Numbered from the stretch's first letter, positions 10,418 through 21,409 are shown. The stretch is DNA of 64,000 nt from Apoderus coryli (GCA_911728435.2 OU452198.1:23098001-23162000), one strand, 5' to 3'. Notes: a model not told the origin generated them from the sequence alone. Made by a program: numbers and translations.

Positions 10418-10796
10418 CTGCTATTTTCAAGGGAAATTTCAAGCCGTTTTACGGAATTTCGAGGTCATTTAGGCCGATTTATAAAATAGTTTTTTTTTCT
10501 CGGTCCCTTAGAGCTGGAAGTTTAGGTGTATCTCCGTGGTAGACAAGTCTCTATTGCTACGATTAGACTAGCAGTTTGATTGAATTCGGTGAGATTCTGT
10601 GGTATATAGAATTAATTTGAAAGGTCTCTCACTGAAGGGGTTTTTGATGCTAGATATATCAGTTATTTGGTACGGTTAGTTGTAACCATTTTTGTATATT
10701 TGAGTGGGAAGTAGTACTAGTAAATTGTAGGTATAGTTAGATTATATTTCTATTTGTAAATTTTGACCCTGATAGTGTAGAATAAAATCGAGCATA
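10418..10796 (+). other. Leader between primer site and gag, gypsy A
   Basis: About 380 bp of noncoding leader. No packaging signal or other motif could be assigned. Confidence 0.5.
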
Positions 10797-12125
10797 ATGT
10801 CTAGAAGATTGCTCGTCAATCGCCTGGCTCAGGATGAGTTACAGTACGAGTTAAAGTACAGAGGCATCGCGGTAGGAACCGTAGAGGAAATGCGTGGTAG
10901 ATTGTCATCAGCGTTGCAGTTGGAAAAGGGCGGTGACTCGATTAAGTACCCTCCTTACCCCTTTATATTTTCTGAGGATGAGGCAGCCGTGGAAACCAAG
11001 CTTATTGAATTGGAACAGGTGATTCCCTCGGTATCTTCTGATAAGAAAAGTGAACACGCCAAGTATACGACCAAACTCCACCACCTACTCAATCGCCTTG
11101 ACAACATGGAACCTACTGATGAAGCCGAACGTGGTAAAAAGGAATCTTTGTTGGGCCGAGTGTTGGCTCTACTGGATGTCTTATCGAGAAAGGCCGACGA
11201 TGCTGATGCTTTGACTCGACAAATACCTCTTAGCGTGAGTCTTCTAGGCCGACCGGCAGCAAATAGCAGTTTTGCCGCGGCATCTGATCCCGCAGCGGTG
11301 CCTGGTTCGAGTGGTGTGGACACGAGGTCATTCGTCAAATCGGTTCCCCCAAGTAAATGGAATTTGTCCTTCTCCGGTGACAAACGCGGTTTATCCTTAA
11401 ACGCTTTCCTTGAGCGCTGCAACGAGCTAAGCATAGCAAGACATGTTCCCAAGGATACCCTCCTGGAATCAGGAATCGACTTATTTACAGGGCGCGCGTA
11501 CCAATTTTTCTTGGCAAACCGCGAAGAAGTCAGTTCCTGGGACGAGTTCGTAGCATTGCTGCGCGAAGAGTTCCAGCCGGATAACTATAACGAAAAGCTT
11601 TTTGACGAAATTAAGCGAAGAACACAGGGGCCTGACGAGTCGATTGGTATTTATATTGCCGTGATGCAAGGGTACTTCAAGCGACTGACCTGTCCTATTT
11701 CGGAGGATGCCAAGCTGCGAATCCTGTTGAGGAATCTGACACCGTTCTATCAGAACCATCTTGCCCTCGTCGAGGTAAATTCCATAATGGAACTTCGTAA
11801 GCTGTGTAGACGGTTGGAGGAACGTCGGGACGCGGTGGAAAACTATTCTGTGCCTTCTAGGCGTTCTCATGTCCTTGAGCCAGACCTGGCGTACGCGGAG
11901 GTCGAAACAAGTGTGGAAACCTTGAGTATCTCTGGTTCGAGTTCCAGCAACTCCAGGGGAAATGTAAAGCCCATTGTGTGCTTCCGTTGTCAGCAACCGG
12001 GCCACCGTGCTATTGGCTGTGCCATGCCTAAAAAACTAATATGTTTTCGATGTAAACGTGAAGGTTACACGATCGCTACCTGCCCTGATTGTTCACGGTC
12101 GGGAAACGCTCCAAGGCGCTCTTAG
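10797..12125 (+). CDS. gag: Gag of gypsy A
   Basis: 442-residue structural protein that assembles the virus-like particle and binds the element RNA. Residues ~10-42 (DELQYELKYRGIAVGTVEEM) resemble a small helical SAP-like segment. Residues ~180-345 hold a capsid region of the retrotransposon gag type (WDEFVALLREEFQPDNYNE). Near the end are two zinc knuckles: CFRCQQPGH at 395-403 completed by C408, a regular CCHC, and CFRCKREGY at 416-424 completed by C429, where Tyr replaces the metal-binding His. Start ATG at 10797 follows a noncoding leader. The stop lies inside the frameshift stem-loop. Confidence 0.95.
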   Translation: MSRRLLVNRLAQDELQYELKYRGIAVGTVEEMRGRLSSALQLEKGGDSIKYPPYPFIFSEDEAAVETKLIELEQVIPSVSSDKKSEHAKYTTKLHHLLNRLDNMEPTDEAERGKKESLLGRVLALLDVLSRKADDADALTRQIPLSVSLLGRPAANSSFAAASDPAAVPGSSGVDTRSFVKSVPPSKWNLSFSGDKRGLSLNAFLERCNELSIARHVPKDTLLESGIDLFTGRAYQFFLANREEVSSWDEFVALLREEFQPDNYNEKLFDEIKRRTQGPDESIGIYIAVMQGYFKRLTCPISEDAKLRILLRNLTPFYQNHLALVEVNSIMELRKLCRRLEERRDAVENYSVPSRRSHVLEPDLAYAEVETSVETLSISGSSSSNSRGNVKPIVCFRCQQPGHRAIGCAMPKKLICFRCKREGYTIATCPDCSRSGNAPRRS

Positions 12126-15100
12126 GTGGTGACCTAGTGAGCGCATCCTCTTCGTTATCTGTACCCCCTAGAATTAAGTCTGTGCTCGATTTTGTTCTCG
12201 AAAACGCTGGCAATGACGAGCGACCATATCTTCGTGTAAATATATTTGGTAGGGAATTTCTCGGCCTTTTAGATTCTGGTGCTTCGCGCACGATTGTTGG
12301 TGCTCCGGGATGGAAATTATTGAAGGAGTTGGGGTTGAAGTTGGACACAGGAGTTTCTATTGCGTGTACTGTGGCCAATGGTCAACGCTGTGTGGGAGCA
12401 GGTGTTTGCGAGGTACCGTTCGTATTGAGAGAGCGTGTGTGTGTCTTAAGAATAATTGTTGTGCTTGAGTTGCCCCATTTACTGATCCTCGGTGCGGATT
12501 TTTGGCGTGCTATGGGAATAGTGCCGGATCTCCGACATAATGAGTGGCATTTCGCTGGATCTTCCAATCTCGACTTAATGGAAGTTAAGGACAGCATACT
12601 TACTGGTCAGCAACAGGTTACGTTGCGGAATTTAATTGAGTCCAATAAAGCCTTAATGTCTGGTCACCTTGGTTGTACTAGTAGGGTCGAGCACGTTATT
12701 GTATCGAATTCCAGTCCGATTAAACAGCGGTATTACCGAGTTTCCCCTGTCATCCAAAAACATATTGATGAAGAGCTGGACGAAATGTTACGGTTAGGAG
12801 TAGTTGAGCCCTCCAAGAGCCCCTGGGCGTCGCCCATTTTATTAGTCCGAAAGAAGGACGGCGGATATCGATTCTGTGTGGACTATCGAAAGCTGAATTC
12901 CGTAACTGAGCGAGATAGTTACCCACTTCCACTGGTAGCTGATACCCTCGACAAACTAAAGCAAGCTCAGTACCTTTCGAGCCTTGATATCAAGTCTGCT
13001 TATTGGCAGGTTCCCGTCGCCAAAGATTCCCGTCCTATGACTGCTTTCACAGTTCCTAACCGCGGGTTGTTTCAGTTCCGGCGGATGCCGTTTGGCCTCC
13101 ATAACGCACCAGCTACCTGGCAAAGACTCATTGATGGCGTTCTTGACGGTCTTGAACCTTACGTGTTCGTATATCTGGACGACGTGGTTGTGGTGACGCA
13201 AACTTTCGAGAAGCATGTGGAAATCTTAGAAGAAGTATTCCGAAGACTTCGTGAAGCCCAACTCACCGTCAGTTTTGAGAAGTGCCAATTCTGTAGACCG
13301 CAGATGCGTTACCTGGGATACGTAGTAGACCGCTTGGGTTTGCACGTGGACCCAGATAAAGTCAAAGCCATGTTGGAACTCCCCACGCCAAAGAACATTC
13401 CTGAAGTTAGAAGGGTTGTCGGAACCTTTTCCTGGTACCGCCGGTTTGTGAAGGACTTTTCGACCATCGTTGCTCCTATTACCAACCTACTTAAAAAGGA
13501 TAGAAAATTTGAATGGACTCCTGAATGCGATGCTGCTTTTCGAACTATCAAGGGATGTCTGGTAAAGGCTCCTGTCCTGAGTTGTCCCGACTACGATCTT
13601 CCTTTCTTGGTCCAGACGGACGCTAGTGGTTACGGTTTGGGCGCTGTCTTGACGCAACCCCATCCTGACGGCGACCGTGTGATATGTTTCTTGTCGAGAT
13701 CCCTGACGAAGCAAGAGCGAAACTTCTCTACGACAGAGCGTGAGTGCCTTGCCGTGCTTTGGGCAGTCCTTAAACTTCGCCCCTATATAGAGGGAGTACC
13801 GTTCACGGTGATCACGGATCATTATAGTCTGGTATGGCTACAAAATTTGAAAGACCCCACAGGACGTCTAGCTCGATGGGCAGTGCAGCTTCAGCAGTTC
13901 AATTTTTCCATCGTCCATCGTAAAGGCAAAGACCATATTGTCCCCGACCTGCTCTCGAGGTCCGTTCCCGTGATCGATGCGGTGACTGTGTGCGATAATT
14001 TGGATACTTCGGTGAAGGACAATTGGTATAAAAAGATGATCCTAAAAATACGGGAGAAACCCTCCAAAATGGGTAACTGGCGTTTGTCTGATGGCAAATT
14101 GTGGAAATATGTTAAATCCGATAATTATCCCGGGCTTACCCAAGACGTTGACAATTGGAAGGAGGTTGTCCCAAAGGAGAAACGGTTGGAGATTATTCGT
14201 TCGGTGCACGAACCTGCGCTTGCTGGTCATTTCGGTACCTATAAGAGCTATGCTCGATTGTGCGAAAGATTTTACTGGCCGAAGATGTTGGCAGATGTTG
14301 CTCGTTTTGTTAAGCGATGTTCCCTGTGTATCAAATATAAACCTACAAATAAATTAGTACCCGATAAGATGGTGCCGAATGAGGTGCCGAAATTGCCATG
14401 GGAGATCATTGCAATGGACTTGATGGGACCTCTTCCTAGATCCTCCCATGGTAATTCCTTTATTTTAGTGGTGACAGATTGTCTGTCAAAGTTTTCATTA
14501 ATTTTTCCCTTGAGAAATGCCACCTCTAATACATTGATTAAACGAATAGAAAGTCAGGTCTTTCTTCTTTTTGGTGTTCCAAGAGTAATCTTGTGCGACA
14601 ACGGTCCACAATTTACGAGTAATGCATTCGCTAAGTTTGTTCAGTCATATCGCTGTAAAATTCGTTTTAACGCTAACTACCATCCCAGGGCGAACCCAAC
14701 GGAGCGCGTCAACAGAACGCTCAAGACGTTGCTCGCTATGTATGTTAGCGATAACCACAAAGCATGGGATGCTAATATTGACAAGCTTGCGTGTGCGTTA
14801 AGAACCGCGAAACATGAGACCACTCAACATTCGCCGTTCTTTATCAACTATGGACGGAACATAGCTCTTTCCGGAGAGGATTATAATCGTGTAATTGATG
14901 GTACTACTCATGAGGAATCAGTGTATTCTGACGTGGAAACTAGGAATCAAGCCTTTTCAGTTTTGTACAGGGACGTCCGGAGAAGATTGCAGGAGGCGGG
15001 AAAGAAAGCTTGTGCTAGGTATAATTTACGTAGTCGTCATGCGGAGTATTTCCCAAATCACCTTGTATATAGAAGGAATTTTGTTCTCTCGGACGCTTCC

Positions 15101-15259
15101 AAATTTTTTACGAAGAAGTTTGCTCCTAAATTTGTAGGGCCCTTCTATGTTAAGAAGAGAGTGTCACCTTGGACGTATCTGTTGAGGGACGAAATTGGGA
15201 ACGAAAAAGGTGTTTGGCATGTGAAGGACCTCCGAGAAGTTCCGAATTGCGATGATTAA
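12089..15259 (+). CDS. pol: Pol of gypsy A: protease, reverse transcriptase, RNase H, integrase
   Basis: 1056 codons in the -1 frame relative to gag. The frame opens right after a TGA at 12086-12088 with no ATG, so it must be made as a Gag-Pol fusion. Protease: LLDSGAS with catalytic D62. Reverse transcriptase: WASPILLVRKKDGGYRFCVD, LDIKSAYWQVPV, YLDD at 362-365. RNase H: VQTDASGYGLGAVL, FSTTERECLAV, ITDHYSL. Integrase: HH-CC zinc site (HEPALAGHFG ... CSLC), D777 (MDLMGP), D837 (CDNGPQF) and E872 (PTERVNR); D837 to E872 is one residue shorter than the usual D,D(35)E. All catalytic residues are present and there are no internal stops. Confidence 0.97.
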   Translation: MFTVGKRSKALLGGDLVSASSSLSVPPRIKSVLDFVLENAGNDERPYLRVNIFGREFLGLLDSGASRTIVGAPGWKLLKELGLKLDTGVSIACTVANGQRCVGAGVCEVPFVLRERVCVLRIIVVLELPHLLILGADFWRAMGIVPDLRHNEWHFAGSSNLDLMEVKDSILTGQQQVTLRNLIESNKALMSGHLGCTSRVEHVIVSNSSPIKQRYYRVSPVIQKHIDEELDEMLRLGVVEPSKSPWASPILLVRKKDGGYRFCVDYRKLNSVTERDSYPLPLVADTLDKLKQAQYLSSLDIKSAYWQVPVAKDSRPMTAFTVPNRGLFQFRRMPFGLHNAPATWQRLIDGVLDGLEPYVFVYLDDVVVVTQTFEKHVEILEEVFRRLREAQLTVSFEKCQFCRPQMRYLGYVVDRLGLHVDPDKVKAMLELPTPKNIPEVRRVVGTFSWYRRFVKDFSTIVAPITNLLKKDRKFEWTPECDAAFRTIKGCLVKAPVLSCPDYDLPFLVQTDASGYGLGAVLTQPHPDGDRVICFLSRSLTKQERNFSTTERECLAVLWAVLKLRPYIEGVPFTVITDHYSLVWLQNLKDPTGRLARWAVQLQQFNFSIVHRKGKDHIVPDLLSRSVPVIDAVTVCDNLDTSVKDNWYKKMILKIREKPSKMGNWRLSDGKLWKYVKSDNYPGLTQDVDNWKEVVPKEKRLEIIRSVHEPALAGHFGTYKSYARLCERFYWPKMLADVARFVKRCSLCIKYKPTNKLVPDKMVPNEVPKLPWEIIAMDLMGPLPRSSHGNSFILVVTDCLSKFSLIFPLRNATSNTLIKRIESQVFLLFGVPRVILCDNGPQFTSNAFAKFVQSYRCKIRFNANYHPRANPTERVNRTLKTLLAMYVSDNHKAWDANIDKLACALRTAKHETTQHSPFFINYGRNIALSGEDYNRVIDGTTHEESVYSDVETRNQAFSVLYRDVRRRLQEAGKKACARYNLRSRHAEYFPNHLVYRRNFVLSDASKFFTKKFAPKFVGPFYVKKRVSPWTYLLRDEIGNEKGVWHVKDLREVPNCDD
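12101..12144 (+). promoter_or_regulatory. -1 ribosomal frameshift signal of gypsy A (heptamer and stem-loop)
   Basis: Slippery heptamer GGGAAAC at 12101-12107, read G GGA AAC in the gag frame, the canonical X XXY YYZ form. After an 8-nt spacer, GCGCTC (12116-12121) pairs with GAGCGC (12139-12144), and inside it TAGGT (12123-12127) pairs with ACCTA (12132-12136) around GGTG. Slipping moves ribosomes from gag into pol. The same layout is at 44446-44489 in element B. Confidence 0.9.
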
Positions 15260-15274
15260 CCCTTTTAGGGTTAA
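15256..15274 (+). promoter_or_regulatory. Hairpin over the pol stop codon, gypsy A
   Basis: TTAACCCTTTTAGGGTTAA, an 8-bp perfect stem including the pol TAA. The same place in element B (41332-41348) holds TTAACCC/GGGTTAA with a different loop. Function unknown; it lies just before the polypurine tract. Confidence 0.6.
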
Positions 15275-15280
15275 TGTCCT

Positions 15281-15297
15281 GAAGGGGAGGGGGAAAT
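15281..15297 (+). promoter_or_regulatory. Polypurine tract of gypsy A
   Basis: GAAGGGGAGGGGGAAAT immediately before the 3' LTR, the expected plus-strand primer. Confidence 0.85.
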
Positions 15298-18200
15298 TGT
15301 AACGTTAAAATTCTAACCTTAAATGATTTAGTAATGAAAATAAATATATTCGTATTCTTATACTAGTAGTACTCAGATAAAACACTCGCGAATAAGTAAT
15401 TAAATACTCACCGGTTATAAATTTTGTTCACCATTTATTTTTGTTAAAAATAAAATACTTTTACAGTTTAATTTGATCTTACTTATTCAGTACTTTCAGA
15501 CGGATATAGATTACTACACTTTATTTTGTGTTGTCGCTGCGGCACTTAGCATTCTCTCCTACAACGTAGAACAGCGGATATCTGAAACATGTTAAGCAAC
15601 TTTAGGGTATTTTGTAATATTTGTAAATAGTTATATGGTACATACCGTTTGGATACGTTTGTGGTAACACTCTGGGGTTAGTTTTAGCAATGTTCGTGGT
15701 CGGTGCTGTGAGGATTGTGTCATTAGAGTCCTATTTAACTGTCTATGCCTGTGTTTGGTGTTTTCGCCTATGTTATACAGCCATCTCTGAACAGATCATC
15801 TCGATTGCACTTCTACAAATAGTTTACTACTTGATTAACTTATTTTTACCTGTTTTAACGCCTTACCTGCATTTTATCTGCGAGTATTTTGTTCACCTTA
15901 GTGCTTTGCTGTGCCATCACTGTTTAAGTCCGATTGTCGGCTTAATTTATTGATAGATCGGTTTGATCATGCTGGTGGTACATTGCTGTACTTTTATCTA
16001 CTGTTCTCTTTCGATATTGCCCTGGAAATAAGTTTAATTATATTAAAATTCTGCCTTTATTCGCGATATAAACAAGCCTAACCGGTACTTGTTTGTTGAC
16101 ATACGATATATGTTGAAAATATGAGTAAATATGATGTGATCGTATACTTACCTTATTTCTGTCCACTTGGTTAATAATTCCACATTACTTTAGGCTGATT
16201 GGTGCATACATATTTGTTAAATAATTAATGTTTTAATTATTTATTTCTTCTAGTAAATATACCTAACCACGATAAACATAAACTGTCATTGATATGTGTC
16301 AACGCTAGTGATTTTCATATTGTCCTGTTGCCGGTTTGATTATGCGTGCTTGCCGAATTCGGTGTTGCCACGTAATGCAATTCTATTGCGAACGACTATA
16401 TGTTAGCTTGTTTTTACGTTACATAACTCGTGATTACGCGTGTTGTATTGCGGAGTGGAATGTTGGGACTTGTTCCAGTGGCGTAACGTTTGGTAACGAT
16501 TGCGTTTTGACTTTTTATTTGAGTTTCGACTTTGTCGTGAGGCTATCGATTGTTTTGCTACAATGGTACCTCCCTATTATTGACATTTAGGGATTTCTGA
16601 TTGACCGTTTTGGTATCACCTGATATACCGGCTATTCACCGCCCTTCTTGTTGGATTTTGGCCATTTTTCATGTGGGTGTTGGTTGAGACAACAGCTAGG
16701 CGGCCATCTTTGACCAAATTAGAAAATTGTTCGAGGTAATAGTTTTCAACCCGTACGGGGAATATTTGGGGCCGTTTTGGCATTGGGAAAATTGTGAGAA
16801 TATATTGGAATTTGTTTGGAATATATTTTGGAACCTCCCGTCTGCTTGGAAAGCAGGAGTACGATTGTCTTAAAACCACGTGAGTAGCCTATTCTTCTCT
16901 ACAGCTAAATGGTTGATATTAACTGGTGAATTTATATTTTAGTCCATTCTAAAAACTCCTCAATCACCACCGAGGATATTTAAAACTTCAAATTGACCCA
17001 GGAACCCCTCCGACGAGAGGTCAGTGTAATAAATAAGGTACGGGAATATTCAAATACTAAAAGTATTGGTACTTTTAGGGTTTTAGTGTGAGGTCAAAGT
17101 CTACTTCTGGTTCAGGAGTAGATCAGTTCTACTTTCTGGCTAATTTATTCCCGTCCATGGGATCGTTTTTGAACCACCCACTCATGAGGAGCTACCTCTG
17201 GTTACACCTTGGGATGCCTAACTTGGTTGAACCCTCGTGCAATTCCGAACCTGGGCGTGATGGATCGTGGACTTTTGTAAGATTCGCGGTAATGCCGAAT
17301 GACCCGAAGTCGTGTTGGTGCTGAGGATGTCATGCCACACAGTAGCGTAGGTTAAGTAGAGTGCTACCAAACTGTAAGTTTAATTTACATGATTATTTTG
17401 GCCTTCAGCCACCTCATTTAACTTTTTCCTGAATAGTTCTAGGCTTAGTCCTATGATGTTATAGCAGTGATATATTTTGTACATGTATATATATATAAAG
17501 TAACGACCTTCAGTCACGATTAGGTTACTGCTGCACTTGCGTGCTACCTCTTAGGTATTTGAATTTAAACGGCGCGTGTAACTCCATTGTGAACTTAACG
17601 TGCGCACGTCGGGTATACGGGGGCCGTCCGTAATATGTGATTGTATCACGGTAGCTAGTTGAATTTAGGCAGTTGTTCCTATTTCGCTGATGATTCAATA
17701 TAGTTTGCCAATTTGGTGAATTGTAACTATTTACACTGAAGATATAATCATTCATATTGTATTTTAACGTGACTCTTAATGATTGAATTGTAGGCAATTT
17801 TTCTTATTTCGCCGATGATTTAATAGTATAATTTGGTGACTTGTAATTATTTACACTAAGTTAAAATCATACATGCTGTATTCTAACGTGACTCTTAATT
17901 ACTAATTTCTAATTTCTCTCTTGACACGGTCTGGTAGCCAACGAATTTATTTTTTTATTAAATTGATTGATTTAAACGTCAGTGTTTTATTTTATACTGT
18001 TTGGTATATTGACTTAGTACTTATCAGGTATATGGAAGGACACAGTTAGTACTTGTTTATGAGATTGTGAGTCTTCAATAATTTCATGATTTTGTATTGA
18101 AGATATCTTTTGGTGACCCAATGATGTAAAACAAAAATTATGTGGTGCCCAGTTTAATATCATTTATCCCATTGCCCGTCTCCGCTGTTTAGTTGCCGGC

Positions 18201-18324
18201 CATCATCAGGTTACCTCTCTGGTACTTCTCAACTAGTATTTAAGGTACAGCTGGTCCTTTATGAAGGTTTTTGATTTCTCTTAACTCTAACTAAACTTTA
18301 AATAAAATAAATAAATACGCCACA
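15298..18324 (+). repeat. 3' LTR of gypsy A (3027 bp)
   Basis: Same length and, as far as read by eye, same sequence as 7368-10394 (offset 7930). Preceded by the polypurine tract and followed by the ATAG duplication. Confidence 0.95.
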
Positions 18325-18328
18325 ATAG

Positions 18329-19020
18329 AATATTCTGGAGAAATGCTTGCTCGGATTTTATGAGGATCTGCCAATATATTTTCTCTACATCAGTTGTAAA
18401 CACATATGAGAACACTCGAAATCTACATGAATATCGAAAAGATTGGGTTGTGTTTGATATCCTTTAAGGGAAATGTCATTTAAGGAAAGACCAGAGGAAG
18501 TTTTACAGCTTGCGTCAAAAACAACGCGAAGTTTCGTTGTGAGGCTTGCCTCACGAATTACACATAAGTAAATAAAATACTTTATCCCACATAAAGTATT
18601 TTATTTCCGAATTATGGTTATTCAGAGATAATTTCATCTGCTCGCATGTCCTAAAGAAATATATTCATCTATGAACTTTTTGTATTCTCACAAGAGGTGT
18701 TTATTGTTTTGAAACTTTTTCTCTAAATATAAAAAACGTCTTTTAGCAATAGTGAACGAATCACCCAGGTTGGTGTGTTCGGTAGGAGACTTTAGAGGAA
18801 TGTTTACTTGATATCTACGGTTTTGTAATAATTTTGTAGTAGAACTAAATATATTTTCAATAAATTCATCTTCCGATGAATGAATAGGTTGATTAGACAT
18901 TTCTTCTATGTCCCAAAACTTCTGCATAAATTTGTCAATTTCAGAAGTTGAAGTTAAAGAATGACTTAGGTTTTGAAGTTCGCCAACACTAAAATTAGAA
19001 ACAGTAAAATTTGTTGGCAC
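18329..19020 (-). pseudogene. BEL/Pao reverse transcriptase fragment, unit I right of gypsy A
   Basis: The longest BEL/Pao piece. From 19020 leftwards: KFWDIEE, SSEDEFIENIF, RRYQVNIPLKSP and LGDSFTIAKRRFLYLEKKFQ (start of the BEL/Pao reverse transcriptase region), then EYKKFIDEYISLGHAS near 18650. After an unrelated stretch of ~90 bp come LRVVFDASCKTSSGLSLNDI and TTDVEKIYWQILIKSEQAF down to the gypsy insertion. Stops and frame changes show it is dead. BEL/Pao is a separate LTR-retrotransposon group, so this is part of the older mosaic. Confidence 0.75.
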
Positions 19021-19282
19021 TGTACCGGCTAGTATCTACCCTAAGTGACACTCTTGGAGAACCGGAAGATTTTTTCCCAGTTTTAAAAGTTTTTAATACA
19101 AAAAATTTACAAAAATATGGTTAAACAAATCACATACATACTACAACTACAATAAAATTCATATAATTTCTTAATACTAATTTTCAATAAAATATATTTA
19201 ACCTAATAAAAAAAAATGAAAATGACGACAATATTTTGTAAAATAACCAATTTTTCGAAAGTATAGAGACTATAAAAATTTT
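19021..19282. other. Spacer between BEL/Pao and LINE pieces, unit I
   Basis: About 260 bp of AT-rich sequence with no recognisable feature. It also occurs in unit III (51694-51960) and is deleted in unit II. Confidence 0.5.
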
Positions 19283-19285
19283 AAC

Positions 19286-21259
19286 TTGGAACTTTTTTAT
19301 GCGGATTTAAATTCCATTCCATTTGAACACGTTTTTTATGAGAATACAATTAATAGAAAGATCGAAATTTTTAATGCGTACATTTTAGATTTATTCAATT
19401 TGCATGCACCGATTCGAAGTGCTAGAATTATAAAAAAGAAAGCACCTTGGCTGAATCCATTTATAAAACAGGTAATACAATCAAGAGATAAGGCACATTC
19501 TAATTATAAAAGGTTTAAGTCTCCTCAGCATTGGGAGCGGTATCGACAGCTGCGTAATAGGGCCACCACGTTGATAAGAAGCAGTAAAAGAGAATATTTG
19601 AAGTGTAATGTACGGAAAAATTCTGCAAAGGAGAATTGGAAACTGTTAAGAGAGTTGGACATACATAATAAAAGTGAAAACAGTGGACCACAACAGTTTT
19701 CCAATGTTAATAACATTAATAGTTACTTTTTGAATTTGCAGCATTTCGACCCTGATCCTAACTTGGTCAATTTTTATAACTTAAGTAAATTGGCCGGGTC
19801 GGGAAGTTTCTCCTTTCGACTCGCAACATATTCTGAAATCGAGACCGCTTTTCGAGAAATAAAATCTCTCGCGTCGGGGGATGATGGGATCGGCATTGTG
19901 ATACTGCGTTATTGTGATCCGACAATTATTCCTGTTTTGACCCACTTAGTAAATTTTATAATAGAGACCTCAATTTTTCCAGATTGCTGGAAGTCAGCCC
20001 AAATTAGACCTATTCCAAAAGTTAAACAAGTTACACATTATAAAAAGTTACGACCTATCAGTATTCTGCCAGCTTTGTCCAAATTGATTGAAAAAATATT
20101 ATGCAATCAAATTAAAACATATGTTGAAGCCAATAATTTATTGCCAGTAGTTCAATCCGGTTTTAGAGCTGGACATAGTTGCGTAACGGCAATGATGAAG
20201 ATTACGGATGATATTTTTGGTGCTCTTGATTGTGATAAAAGTGTTGTTCTGATACTGCTGGACTATTCGAAAGCATTTGACCGCTTGAACTGCAAACTTT
20301 TGGCTATTCTGAAATACTTGGGTTTTCAATTGGAGGCGTGTAATCTTGTCAATTCATATTTGACTAATAGAACGCAGCGAGTTTCTTTGAATGGCGTGTT
20401 CTCGGATCGTGTGACAATCGAAAAAGGTGTACCCCAGGGCTCTATACTCGGGCCTCTGTTCTTTTCTTTGTATACGTCGCAATTGGCGAAATCTTTAAAA
20501 CACAGCACAGCTCATTATTACGCTGATGACACTCAGTTATATATGACTTTTGACATTAGTGACATGCAAATTGCAAATCGCCAGCTAAATGATGATCTTA
20601 GGGCTTTAAAAGAAGTTTCGAAGGCTCATTGTCTCACAATAAATCCTGAGAAATCAAAAGCTATGCTATTCTGTCGACCGCATTTACGCACATCTATTGA
20701 AAGCCAATTTAAAATAGATATGGATGGTAGTCAAATCTCCTTTGTAAGATGTGCAAAAAATCTTGGATTGATGTTGGACACTGAGCTTCGATTTACAAGG
20801 CATGTTAGCAGCTGTGTACAAAAGGCTTTTATGAACTTAAAATTAATTTTTAACTAGCGTGATGTACTTAGTACGTATATGAGGAAAATGTTATGTGATT
20901 CATTAGTTTTGTCGCATTTTAATTATTGTAGTGCCGTTTATGGACCCTGTTTACTTAGTACGGACCAGCAGCGCATACAGCAAATTCAGAATTGCTGTGT
21001 TCGTTTAATAGCTGGAATTCGTAAGGTCGATGGGGGAGTTTCAGATAAATTGCGGGAAATCGGGTGGAGCACGATGAAAGAACGTAGAATTTTTCAAATG
21101 TTTGTTTTGTTTAACAGGATTATTGTCTTAAGGTTGCCGGGGTATCTATACCAGAAAATTAAGTTTCGTCATGATCAACATGACTTGGACCTAAGACATA
21201 AGTTAACCATAACTCCTCCGCAGCACAAGACGGCAGTGTTTGAGCGGTTCGGAATTTAA
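19286..21259 (+). pseudogene. CR1-like LINE reverse transcriptase, unit I
   Basis: 5'-truncated LINE, from the linker after the endonuclease to near the C-terminus. Motifs: LRPISILPALSKLIEKIL, LLDYSKAFDRL (motif A), KGVPQGSILGPLFF (B), YADDTQLY (C), then the CR1/L2-type C-terminal region (LSHFNYCSAVYGPCL, QIQNCCVRLIAGI). A C-to-T change makes a TAG at 20855, and about 45 bp near 21250 are missing compared with unit III. The EN first half sits in the tandem repeats upstream. Non-functional. Confidence 0.85.
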
Positions 21260-21409
21260 AATATTACAACCGCCAAGATTTAGAAAGCTTCTAAAAGAAA
21301 GATTTCTGGAGTTTGTTTGAAATCGATAAATTTAAGGGTTTTGTATTAGAACATTGTTTATTATTGTTATATTGCTTGGGTTTATGTTTGTTTTATGTTG
21401 GGCTAGTGG

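Larger units (their letters stand above)
7368..18324 (+). mobile_element. Ty3/gypsy retrotransposon A, intact, 10,957 bp
   Basis: Complete LTR retrotransposon between 4-bp target duplications (ATAG at 7364-7367 and 18325-18328). It has two 3027-bp LTRs (TGTAACG...CGCCACA), a tRNA-Lys primer-binding site, gag, a -1 frameshift signal, pol (protease, reverse transcriptase, RNase H, integrase) and a polypurine tract. There is no env: pol ends 38 bp before the 3' LTR. Frame order, pol domains, the very long LTRs and tRNA-Lys priming fit the Osvaldo/Ulysses/Woot type of insect gypsy elements. It is inserted in a BEL/Pao fragment of unit I; the uninterrupted site is seen at 29155 and 51122. Confidence 0.95.

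Noticed and set aside
12089..12091. TTG at the start of the pol frame as a separate start codon
   Set aside because: The frame simply opens after TGA, and the frameshift signal explains expression; independent initiation is not needed.
15260..15297. Possible env gene of gypsy A
   Set aside because: Only 38 bp lie between the pol stop and the 3' LTR; there is no room for env, and B is the same.
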